A DNA stretch of 22,966 nucleotides, from the NCBI GenBank assembly GCA_023391155.1, contig JAEWBM010000007.1:1-22966 (forward strand), read 5' to 3'. The translations under genes and the position numbers were made by a program. The first letter of the stretch is position 1. The number at the start of each line of letters is the position of its first letter. The notes beneath the pieces are model-generated. The model had not been told where the DNA came from and did not search any database. It was given only the letters and a program-made list of their open reading frames with translations. The stretch is from Acidobacteriota bacterium (GTDB lineage: Bacteria; Acidobacteriota; Blastocatellia; Pyrinomonadales; Pyrinomonadaceae). Positions 14,073-20,971 of the stretch are shown piece by piece.

Positions 14073-14720
14073 ATGGGTCTAGAGAATACATTATTCGAAT
14101 CGCTGCCGGACGTAGTAACGGTAAAGCTTGACGCGGTGGTCAATTGGGCGCGGAAATCGAGCCTTTGGCCGGCGACGTTCGGCCTCGCCTGCTGCGCTAT
14201 CGAGATGATGAATACCGTTTCGGCTCGCAACGATCTTTCACGGTTCGGCGCGGAGACGTTCCGAGCGTCGCCAAGGCAGGCGGACGTAATGATCGTTTCA
14301 GGCCGCGTCTCGCGAAAGATGGCTCCCGTGCTTCGGCGTATTTACGACCAGATGCCGGAGCCGAAATGGGTGATCTCGATGGGAGCATGCGCGACCTCAG
14401 GCGGAGTTTTCGATAACTACGCCATTGTGCAGGGCGTCGACAAGATCGTTCCGGTTGACGTTTACGTCCCGGGATGCCCGCCGCGTCCGGAAATGCTGGT
14501 GCATGCGATAACGATGCTCCAGGAAAAGATAATGAAGGAATCGGTCAAGGACCGCCGCGACGCCTTTGAGGCTGAGTCGCGGGACGCGATCGTTCCCGGA
14601 ACGCTGCCGGTGACCGAGGGTACGGCACTCGAACGAAAGACCGAGGTCGAGGTCGCCCAGAATACGGTCTCTCGGCCGTATTCGATCCCGTCGCGTCACG
14701 AACGCAGGCGATCTTCTTAG
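14073..14720 (+). CDS. nuoB: NADH-quinone oxidoreductase subunit B
   Basis: A 215-residue complex I subunit that holds the terminal iron-sulfur cluster N2, next to the quinone pocket. The four ligands are Cys40-Cys41 (FGLACCAIEMM), Cys106 (SMGACATSGG) and Cys135 (YVPGCPPRPE), the characteristic tandem-cysteine pattern. The core ends near residue 160. The ~50-residue charged C-terminal tail (ESVKDRRDAFEAESRDAI onward to RRRSS) is an extension seen variably in NuoB proteins. It sits 51 bp after nuoA and 61 bp before the likely start of nuoC. Confidence 0.97.
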   Translation: MGLENTLFESLPDVVTVKLDAVVNWARKSSLWPATFGLACCAIEMMNTVSARNDLSRFGAETFRASPRQADVMIVSGRVSRKMAPVLRRIYDQMPEPKWVISMGACATSGGVFDNYAIVQGVDKIVPVDVYVPGCPPRPEMLVHAITMLQEKIMKESVKDRRDAFEAESRDAIVPGTLPVTEGTALERKTEVEVAQNTVSRPYSIPSRHERRRSS

Positions 14721-14748
14721 TTTTTGCAGTGAATTGATCAGCCCGAGG

Positions 14749-14765
14749 ACCGATCGTCGATCGGT
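14749..14765. other. Hairpin upstream of nuoC
   Basis: ACCGATC (14749-14755) and GATCGGT (14759-14765) form a 7-bp perfect stem with a 3-nt loop (GTC), ending 16 nt before the nuoC ATG. It may mark an mRNA processing or stability element; no T tract follows. Confidence 0.35.
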
Positions 14766-14781
14766 GACTAGGGCCTTGTTT

Positions 14782-15261
14782 ATGACCGAAGAATTGCGCA
14801 AAGCGGTTGATGCCCTAAGAGCTGAAAACGCCGACTGGGTCTCGAGCGAGGTTGATGCTCTTGGCGAGGTGACGATAAGAGTGCCCCGCGAGGCGATCGT
14901 CGAAGTCTGCAGTTTTCTTAAGGGATCGCACGGTTTCGATATGCTGGCCGATCTCTGCGGAGCCGATCTCGGCCCGGAAGAGGACCCGCGTTTCGCCGTT
15001 AATTACCACCTGTTTTCGACGGTCCACTATCAGCGGTTGCGGCTGAAAGTGCTTCTGACGGAAGACGATCCCTCAGTGGAAACGGTCACCGTGCTTTGGA
15101 AGACCGCGGACTGGCACGAGCGCGAGACCTATGACATGTTCGGCGTGAATTTTGTCGGCCACCCGGACCTGAGAAGGATACTGCTTCCGTCCGATTTTGA
15201 CGGCCATGCACTTCGAAAGGATTATCCGCTTCGCGGCTATGAGCCGTACAGTATGAATTAG
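14782..15261 (+). CDS. nuoC: NADH-quinone oxidoreductase subunit C
   Basis: A 159-residue peripheral-arm subunit (the 30-kDa homologue), which supports NuoB and NuoD and has no cofactor. The signature is WHERETYDMFGVNFVGHPDL, followed by RRILLPSDFDGHALRKDYPL, the exact family ending. The frame opens at a TTG at 14734, but that adds 16 arginine-rich residues not expected in NuoC, so I start at the ATG at 14782 (MTEELRKAVDAL). The gene is a separate nuoC, not the nuoCD fusion of some proteobacteria. It ends 43 bp before the nuoD ATG. Confidence 0.95.
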   Translation: MTEELRKAVDALRAENADWVSSEVDALGEVTIRVPREAIVEVCSFLKGSHGFDMLADLCGADLGPEEDPRFAVNYHLFSTVHYQRLRLKVLLTEDDPSVETVTVLWKTADWHERETYDMFGVNFVGHPDLRRILLPSDFDGHALRKDYPLRGYEPYSMN

Positions 15262-15270
15262 GGTGGTTCG

Positions 15271-15284
15271 GTTCGCTGACGAAC
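15271..15284. other. Small hairpin in the nuoC-nuoD spacer
   Basis: GTTCG (15271-15275) and CGAAC (15280-15284) form a 5-bp stem with a 4-nt loop, 20 nt before the nuoD ATG. It is short enough to be chance; it is recorded as part of the series in the nuo spacers. Confidence 0.22.
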
Positions 15285-15304
15285 GGGTCAGCCCGAGTTT
15301 TGAA

Positions 15305-16525
15305 ATGAGTTCTGTTACCGAGAATTTTACACTCGACCTCGACGCGGTCGATCAACCGCTTGAGTCGCAGATGACCCTTTCCATGGGTCCGCAGCACCCG
15401 TCAACGCACGGCGTTTTGCGGTTGGACCTGCGGCTTGACGGCGAGATGGTGGTCAAGGCGATCCCGGATATCGGTTATCTCCATACGGGAATGGAGAAGC
15501 TCTTTGAATACAAGAAATACCAGCAGGGCATCGTTATTACGGACCGGATGGATTATCTTAATCCGCTCGGGAACAACCTCGCCTATGTGATGGCGGCCGA
15601 AAAACTGCTCCAGCTTGAGATACCGGAACGGGCACAGGTGATCCGCGTGCTGATGTGCGAGCTGCAGCGGATCGCGTCGCACATGGTCTGGCTGGGAACG
15701 AGCGCACTCGACCTCGGGGCGATGAGCGTTTTCTTTTTCTGCTTCCGGCAGAGAGAAAAGATCCTCAACCTGATCGAAGCGGCCTCGGGCGGGCGGATGA
15801 CCCCGAGCTATTTCCGGATCGGCGGGCTGATGATGGACCTCCCTGCCGGATTTGAAAATAGGGTCAGGCAGTTCTTAGAAGATTTTCCTGAGGCCCTTAA
15901 TACTTTTGAAACGCTGACTACCGGAAATAAGATCTGGCAAAGCCGTATCAAGGATGTCGGCCGCATTTCCCGTGAGGACGCGATAAACTGGGGCCTGACG
16001 GGCCCGTGCCTCCGCGGCAGCGGCGTCGAACTTGACCTGCGTCGCCATAACCCGTATACAGGCTACGAGACTTACGATTTTGAGATCCCGGTGGAGAACG
16101 ACGGCGACGTATGGGCACGATTCCGGGTGCGGATGCGGGAACTATACGAATCGCACAAGATCGTGCGCCAAGCGCTGGAACGCTTGAAGCCCGGCCCCGT
16201 GAAGGCGGACGCTCCGAAAGTAGTTTTGCCGGATCGCGACGACATGCGAAAGCACATGGATTCGCTGATCCACCATTTTCTGATCGTCGCCGAGGGCTTT
16301 AATATTCCGCCGGGCGAGGTCTATTTGCCGATCGAGGCGTCGAAGGGCGAGTTGGGGGTCTATATGAGATCCAACGGCGGGCCGAAACCAGACCGGGGCC
16401 ATTTCCGTGGACCGAGCTTTGTAAATCTCGCGGCACTTCCGCAGATGAGCGAGGGCGAAATGGTCGCCGACGTCGTGGCGATCATCGGCAGTTTGGACAT
16501 CGTGCTCGGAGAGATCGACAGATAA
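15305..16525 (+). CDS. nuoD: NADH-quinone oxidoreductase subunit D
   Basis: A 406-residue 49-kDa-type subunit forming the quinone-binding cavity with NuoB. It opens with TLSMGPQHPSTHGVLRL, the loop whose His reaches the quinone head group, followed by GYLHTGMEKLFEYKKY and TDRMDYLNPLGNNLAY. It ends in the invariant LGEIDR. PPGEVYLPIEASKGELGVYM and RGHFRGPSFVNLAALPQM are also family-typical. The frame extends to a GTG at 15263, but the ATG at 15305 (MSSVTENFTLDLD) gives the normal length and is preferred. The stop codon is immediately followed by, and shares a base with, a heptamer-periodic element. Confidence 0.96.
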   Translation: MSSVTENFTLDLDAVDQPLESQMTLSMGPQHPSTHGVLRLDLRLDGEMVVKAIPDIGYLHTGMEKLFEYKKYQQGIVITDRMDYLNPLGNNLAYVMAAEKLLQLEIPERAQVIRVLMCELQRIASHMVWLGTSALDLGAMSVFFFCFRQREKILNLIEAASGGRMTPSYFRIGGLMMDLPAGFENRVRQFLEDFPEALNTFETLTTGNKIWQSRIKDVGRISREDAINWGLTGPCLRGSGVELDLRRHNPYTGYETYDFEIPVENDGDVWARFRVRMRELYESHKIVRQALERLKPGPVKADAPKVVLPDRDDMRKHMDSLIHHFLIVAEGFNIPPGEVYLPIEASKGELGVYMRSNGGPKPDRGHFRGPSFVNLAALPQMSEGEMVADVVAIIGSLDIVLGEIDR

Positions 16526-16601
16526 TTTCGAATGCCGAATTTCGAATGTCGATTTTGACCGGGTGCATTCGACATTCGATATTCGATATTCAGCATTTGA
16601 A
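16525..16601. repeat. Heptamer-periodic inverted element filling the nuoD-nuoE spacer
   Basis: Seventy-seven bases read as eleven 7-mers. On the left are ATTTCGA, ATGCCGA, ATTTCGA and ATGTCGA (16525-16552). A 14-bp centre follows. On the right are ATTCGAC, ATTCGAT, ATTCGAT, ATTCAGC and ATTTGAA (16567-16601). The two halves are inverted: 16536-16552 pairs with 16569-16585 with one mismatch over 17 bp, and the arms extend to about 28 bp with more mismatches. The element starts at the last base of the nuoD stop and ends 2 bp before the nuoE ATG, so it is transcribed within the operon and could fold into a long stem. It is markedly more AT-rich than the genes around it. Confidence 0.85.
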
Positions 16602-16603
16602 CG

Positions 16604-17146
16604 ATGGCTACAGCAACACCGACAAGTTTCACGGACCGAATCATTCACACGGATGAGGTGGCCGAATTTTCGCCCGAGGTGGTCGAAGAGATGCGTTCGC
16701 ATCTGGCGAAGTATCCGGCGGACCGCAGCCGTTCGGCGCTCATCCCGCTGCTTTTTGTGGTACAGCGGGAACGCGGGTGGATCGACAATCCCGGGGTGAA
16801 TTTTTTGGCAAGATTTTTGGACCTCGAAGTGACGGACGTGTGGGAAACGGCAACGTTTTACACGATGTTCAATCTTCGCCCCGTCGGTCGCCATCACATC
16901 CAGATCTGCAAGACGCTGTCGTGCAAGATAATGGGCGAGCCCGACATTACGGAACATATCTGTTCAAAGCTCGGGATACACCCCGGTGAAACTACCGAGA
17001 ACGGAAAGTTTACCGTGACAATGGTCGAATGCCTGGGCAGCTGCGGAACGGCGCCGATGATGCAGATCGGGTTTGATTATTACGAGGACCTGACCACGGA
17101 GAAAGTGGACGAGATAATCGAGAACTTGAATGGAAGGGGTAACTGA
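16604..17146 (+). CDS. nuoE: NADH-quinone oxidoreductase subunit E
   Basis: A 180-residue thioredoxin-fold subunit with the [2Fe-2S] cluster N1a, at the NADH end of complex I. Ligands are Cys102 and Cys107 (ICKTLSC) and Cys143 and Cys147 (VECLGSC). DVWETATFYTMFNLRPVG is the conserved helix before them, and RSALIPLLFVVQRERGWI is typical of the N-terminal part. The ATG at 16604 lies right after a heptamer-periodic element, so its translation start region is embedded in repeat sequence and shows no Shine-Dalgarno. A 48-bp spacer with two hairpins follows before nuoF. Confidence 0.96.
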   Translation: MATATPTSFTDRIIHTDEVAEFSPEVVEEMRSHLAKYPADRSRSALIPLLFVVQRERGWIDNPGVNFLARFLDLEVTDVWETATFYTMFNLRPVGRHHIQICKTLSCKIMGEPDITEHICSKLGIHPGETTENGKFTVTMVECLGSCGTAPMMQIGFDYYEDLTTEKVDEIIENLNGRGN

Positions 17147-17150
17147 TTTC

Positions 17151-17185
17151 GGGCTTTGCCCTCATGCGGACAAGGGTGTCCGCGT
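17151..17185. repeat. Double hairpin, REP-like, between nuoE and nuoF
   Basis: Two consecutive palindromes fill the spacer. The first is GGGC/GCCC with a 3-nt loop (17151-17161). The second is GCGGACA (17166-17172) with TGTCCGC (17177-17183) around an AGGG loop, extendable by a wobble and an A-T pair to 17164-17185. The second ends about 10 nt before the nuoF ATG. The compact high-GC palindrome looks like an interspersed extragenic palindromic element, but only one copy is present here. Confidence 0.5.
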
Positions 17186-17194
17186 TCCCTGTTT

Positions 17195-18505
17195 ATGGAA
17201 ATCAAGGCAATAGGCTGCGAACCTTTACAGCTCAGGCGTGTCCATATTAAGAATGGCCACACGCTGAGGGTGTATCGCGAAACAGGCGGCTATAAGTCGC
17301 TCGAAAAGGCCTTTGGGATGACGCAGGACGCGATCATTCAGGAGGTCAAGGATTCCGCACTTCGCGGCCGCGGCGGTGCCGGCTTCCCTACCGGTATGAA
17401 ATGGTCGTTCGTGCCCCGCGATTCGCCAAAGCCGAAGTACGTCGTTTGCAACGCGGACGAATCTGAGCCCGGCAGCTTTAAGGACCGATATCTTCTCGAG
17501 TTCGACCCGCACGCATTGATCGAGGGGATGCTCATTGCCGGCTACACTCTCGGTGCAGAAACGGGCTATATCTATTACCGCGGCGAGTATAACTATCTCA
17601 TCGAGATCATGGATGAGGCACTGCGTGAGGCTCGTGAAGCGGGGCTGTTAGGCAATAACATTCTCGGCTCAGGGTTCTCGATGCAGATCCACACCCATAC
17701 GGGTGCGGGTGCGTATATCTGCGGTGAAGAGACCGCTCTGCTTAGCTCACTCGAAGGTTACCGCGGGCATCCGCGGATGAAGCCGCCGTTCCCCGCGGTC
17801 GAGGGGCTTTATGCGTGCCCGACCGTGGTGAACAACGTCGAGACGTTTACGTCTGTGCCCCAGATAATCGAGATGGGCGGCATCACATGGCGCGACCTCG
17901 GCACCGAAAAATCGGGCGGGACCAAACTCTGGTCCGTCAGCGGCCACGTGAAAAAACCGGGCGTTTATGAACTTCCTATGGGCTATGCCGATATGGAGAA
18001 GTTCATCATGGAAGACTGCGGCGGAATGCTCCGGAACGATAAGAAGCTCAAAGCGGTTATCCCCGGGGGGTCCAGCGTTTACATAATGAACGCCGGACAG
18101 ATCCTTGGAAAGGGCGTTACGCTAGATTACGAAGGTATCGTCGAGGCGGGGTCGATGCTCGGGACCGGCGGGATGATGGTGATGGACGAAACCGTCGACG
18201 TGGTGCAATCGTCAAAAAATCTGTCGGAGTTTTACAAGCACGAATCGTGCGGCTGGTGCACGCCGTGCCGTGAGGGTACCGATTGGATAGTCAAGATCTT
18301 TGACCGCATCGATGCGGGAGGCGGGCGGCCCGAAGATGCACAACTGCTGCTCGACATCTGCGACAACATTGAGGGCAAAAGCTTTTGTCCGCTCGGGGAC
18401 GCCGCTGCATGGCCGGTGCAGAGCGCCATTAAGCAATTCCCCGAAGAGTTCAGGCGGTGGTTAGTCGACAAGACCGGCATTGAGATTTCGCCGGCCGTTA
18501 ATTAG
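17195..18505 (+). CDS. nuoF: NADH-quinone oxidoreductase subunit F
   Basis: A 436-residue NADH dehydrogenase subunit that binds NADH, FMN and cluster N3 and starts electron transfer in complex I. The FMN/NADH glycine loop GRGGAGFPTG is at 58-67, followed by ADESEPGSFKDR. GAYICGEETALLSSLEG is also typical. N3 ligands are Cys352, Cys355 and Cys358 (SCGWCTPCREG) and Cys398 (SFCPLGDAA). The frame extends to a TTG at 17156, but that would translate the hairpin spacer, so the ATG at 17195 (MEIKAIGCEP) is chosen. The stop TAG overlaps the ribosome site of the following bTHX gene. Confidence 0.96.
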   Translation: MEIKAIGCEPLQLRRVHIKNGHTLRVYRETGGYKSLEKAFGMTQDAIIQEVKDSALRGRGGAGFPTGMKWSFVPRDSPKPKYVVCNADESEPGSFKDRYLLEFDPHALIEGMLIAGYTLGAETGYIYYRGEYNYLIEIMDEALREAREAGLLGNNILGSGFSMQIHTHTGAGAYICGEETALLSSLEGYRGHPRMKPPFPAVEGLYACPTVVNNVETFTSVPQIIEMGGITWRDLGTEKSGGTKLWSVSGHVKKPGVYELPMGYADMEKFIMEDCGGMLRNDKKLKAVIPGGSSVYIMNAGQILGKGVTLDYEGIVEAGSMLGTGGMMVMDETVDVVQSSKNLSEFYKHESCGWCTPCREGTDWIVKIFDRIDAGGGRPEDAQLLLDICDNIEGKSFCPLGDAAAWPVQSAIKQFPEEFRRWLVDKTGIEISPAVN

Positions 18506-18510
18506 GAGAA
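18504..18510 (+). promoter_or_regulatory. Strong Shine-Dalgarno site of the bTHX gene
   Basis: AGGAGAA overlaps the nuoF stop codon and sits 4 nt before the ATG at 18515. It is the clearest ribosome site in the window. Most nuo genes here have none, so this short gene is probably translated independently and strongly. Confidence 0.7.
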
Positions 18511-18514
18511 CGAT

Positions 18515-18649
18515 ATGGGAAAAGGTGACAAGCGGTCACGGCGGGGCAAGATCTTCGCCGGAAGCTATGGAAAATCGAGGCCCAAGACGCGGAAGAAACA
18601 TACCGCGGCAAATGCGGGCGCCGATGAGAAATCAAAGAAATCGAAGTAA
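18515..18649 (+). CDS. 30S ribosomal protein bTHX (Thx)
   Basis: A 44-codon gene between nuoF and nuoG. Its N-terminal 29 residues, MGKGDKRSRRGKIFAGSYGK then SRPKTRKKH, match the Thermus Thx / plastid PSRP4 family. Shared positions are the GKGD opening, RRGKI, the G-x-YGK core and the RP followed by basic residues. The family protein is a 25-30-residue peptide that lies in a pocket in the head of the 30S subunit and stabilises stacked rRNA helices. A 15-residue Ala/Lys/Ser tail (from AANAGADEK) is extra. It has a strong AGGAGAA site. Identity is strong by sequence. What is odd is the address: a ribosomal protein gene inside the complex I operon, presumably cotranscribed with it. Confidence 0.88.
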   Translation: MGKGDKRSRRGKIFAGSYGKSRPKTRKKHTAANAGADEKSKKSK

Positions 18650-18682
18650 GAGATGGGGGTCGTAACGGCTCCCGAGCTTTAA

Positions 18683-20965
18683 ATGTCAACAGAACTCGTA
18701 AAAGTCACGATCAACGGGAAAGAGGTTGAGACGGAAAAGGGCGCCGTCCTTATCGACGTCTGCCGCGATAATGGGGAGAGCATTCCCTCGTTTTGCTATT
18801 ACAAGGACCTCGACCCGCAGGCCTCCTGCCGGATGTGCCTTGTCCGCATCGAAAAGATGCCCAAGCTGCAGACGTCCTGCACGATCAAGGTAACGGACGG
18901 CATGGTCGTGACGACCGTCAGCCCTGAGATCGAAAAGGCCCAGCGTTCAATGGGCGAATTCCTGCTTGCAAATCACCCGCTCGATTGCCCGGTATGCGAC
19001 CGCGGCGGTGAGTGTGAGCTGCAGGAGGTCATCTTTGACTGGGGCGATGTCGAGGAGCGGTTTACCGAATATAAGAACGTTCAGCCCGAAAAATATCTTT
19101 CGCCGATCATCGCCAATGATCCGCAGCGGTGCATTTTGTGCAAGCGATGCACCCGCGTTTGCAGCGAATGGATGGGCGAGGACGCGATCGAGGCCGGAAA
19201 CCGCGGCGTAAATACCGTGATCGGCACCTATGGCGGCTGGCTCGATTGCTCTCAGTGTGGAAACTGTATCGAGGTGTGCCCGACCGGGACGCTGCTCGAC
19301 GCCGTATACCGTCACGAAACACGCCCCTGGGAGTTGGACCAGACGATCACCACCGATGTTTACAGCTCTGACGGCATGCAGCTTTCGATCGGTTCGCGCG
19401 GCGGCGAGGTTCACCGCATCGTGGCCCGTGACCGCTATGTCAACGGCATAAACGGCGAATTTCTCGACATCAAGGCACGCTTCGCACACGAATTCATTAA
19501 CCACCCGGATCGGCTAAAGACGCCGATGATCCGCTATTCAAAGGGCGGCAGGCTGATCCCGACGACGTGGGACGCCGCGATCAATTTTGTAGCGGAAAGG
19601 CTCGCTGCCTTCGGGAAAGACACAGGCGTTATCGCCAGCCCGCGGATCACGAACGAATCGCTTTATACGCTTAAACGTTTCGCAAACGAGGTTTTGAAGA
19701 CCGATAAGGTCGCGATCTCGGACCGCCAAAGCATGGCACCGTTCTTTGCGAATCTGAGTGCTCCACTGGCGACTCATAAGGATATTCGCTACGCATCGAC
19801 CATCGTGCTGATCGGCGGCGAACCCGAAGAGGAACAGACCTTTACCGGCAAACAGATCAGGCAGGCGGTTCATAATTCGGGCGCGAAACTGATCGTCGCT
19901 AATGAAGTGCCGATCCGGATCGCGGTGAGATCGACGCAGTTCCTGCACCTTGCACCGGGCTCGACCGATGCATTCGCTTTGGCATTGGCCGACCGCGGCT
20001 CGGCATCGGACGCCGCCGGCAAACTCGGCGTGGAAATGTCGGCGCTAGAGGCGGTCTTTGCCACGATCGAGAATACCGAAGGCGACCTTGTCATTATGGC
20101 GGGCAGTGAGCTTTCGCCCGCGGCTCAAGCTGCCATCGCCTCATCGGCAGGTTCGTTCGGCGGCGAAGGGCGGCGTGTGCTGCTCCACCCGCTGCCGCTC
20201 TATAACAATTCGGTCGGAGCTATCGATATCGTCCCCGAGGCTTTGCGGCTCGAAGACGTGCTCCGTAATTCGAAGGCGTTGTACATAACCGGGAGCCTGC
20301 AGGACCCGGCGGTGCTTGCCAATAAGGACTTTGTTGTCGTTCAGGAATTGTTTGAGACTGAGACGACCGAATTTGCAGACATCGTTTTCCCTGCCGCCTC
20401 TTTTGCGGAGGTCGACGGGACATTTACAAATAACGCAGGCAATGTTCAGCGTGTGAGGAAAGCCATCGAGGCCCTGCATCAATCTAAGCCCGACTGGATG
20501 ATCACTTCCGCCCTTGCCGCGGCTATGGGAACGGATCTGGGGTATCAAATGTCCGCCTCCGCAGTTTTCCGGGAATTGGCGGATGCCGTACCCGCTTATA
20601 ACGGGCTTCGCTATCCGGCTCTCAAGGATGAACGCTTCCCCGTGCAGGCTAAGTATGAGATGCGGGCGTCGTCGGTCGAGCCCGGTGCGGTCGAATACCT
20701 CCGAGGTGCGGTGGGCAACATGCCGGGTGCGGGCGAAAAGATATCGGTAACGCCCAAGATCGGGCATAAATTGCACCGCATCACGACGATGACCGGCAAG
20801 ACGGCACAATTTCATCTGCTCGCGAACGGCAATCCGAAGCCGGAAAACCTGCTTGTTTCGCCGCTTTTGCAGTTCCAGCCGGACGGAACTCCACGTGAAG
20901 AGGCTCAGGCAGAAGCGGCCGCGATCGGCATCGCCGACCGTGCCCAGATCGGGGTAAATAAATAG
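18683..20965 (+). CDS. nuoG: NADH-quinone oxidoreductase subunit G
   Basis: A 760-residue multi-cluster subunit of the peripheral arm. Ligand sets in order are: [2Fe-2S] Cys38, Cys49, Cys52 and Cys66; the His-ligated cluster with His98, Cys102, Cys105 and Cys111 (NHPLDCPVCDRGGEC); then CILCKRCTRVC (150, 153, 156, 160) and CSQCGNCIEVC (189, 192, 195, 199). The last two make a full eight-cysteine ferredoxin-like domain, more cysteines than the canonical NuoG N4 site and closer to hydrogenase or formate dehydrogenase diaphorase subunits. Residues ~220 onward are a molybdopterin-oxidoreductase-like domain without visible cofactor residues or the N7 cysteines. The start is the ATG at 18683 (MSTELVKVTINGKEV), 33 bp after bTHX. 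NuoG identity is supported by the operon. Confidence 0.94.
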   Translation: MSTELVKVTINGKEVETEKGAVLIDVCRDNGESIPSFCYYKDLDPQASCRMCLVRIEKMPKLQTSCTIKVTDGMVVTTVSPEIEKAQRSMGEFLLANHPLDCPVCDRGGECELQEVIFDWGDVEERFTEYKNVQPEKYLSPIIANDPQRCILCKRCTRVCSEWMGEDAIEAGNRGVNTVIGTYGGWLDCSQCGNCIEVCPTGTLLDAVYRHETRPWELDQTITTDVYSSDGMQLSIGSRGGEVHRIVARDRYVNGINGEFLDIKARFAHEFINHPDRLKTPMIRYSKGGRLIPTTWDAAINFVAERLAAFGKDTGVIASPRITNESLYTLKRFANEVLKTDKVAISDRQSMAPFFANLSAPLATHKDIRYASTIVLIGGEPEEEQTFTGKQIRQAVHNSGAKLIVANEVPIRIAVRSTQFLHLAPGSTDAFALALADRGSASDAAGKLGVEMSALEAVFATIENTEGDLVIMAGSELSPAAQAAIASSAGSFGGEGRRVLLHPLPLYNNSVGAIDIVPEALRLEDVLRNSKALYITGSLQDPAVLANKDFVVVQELFETETTEFADIVFPAASFAEVDGTFTNNAGNVQRVRKAIEALHQSKPDWMITSALAAAMGTDLGYQMSASAVFRELADAVPAYNGLRYPALKDERFPVQAKYEMRASSVEPGAVEYLRGAVGNMPGAGEKISVTPKIGHKLHRITTMTGKTAQFHLLANGNPKPENLLVSPLLQFQPDGTPREEAQAEAAAIGIADRAQIGVNK

Positions 20966-20971
20966 TCGTTT

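Noticed and set aside
14738..15297. 10-bp direct repeat TCAGCCCGAG at 14738-14747 and 15288-15297, upstream of nuoC and nuoD
   Set aside because: The distances to the two start codons differ (34 and 7 nt), and no third copy occurs in the other nuo spacers; this is within chance.
16142..16957. 271-codon minus-strand frame across nuoD and nuoE
   Set aside because: It is antisense to two conserved nuo genes and runs through the heptamer element; it has no family features.
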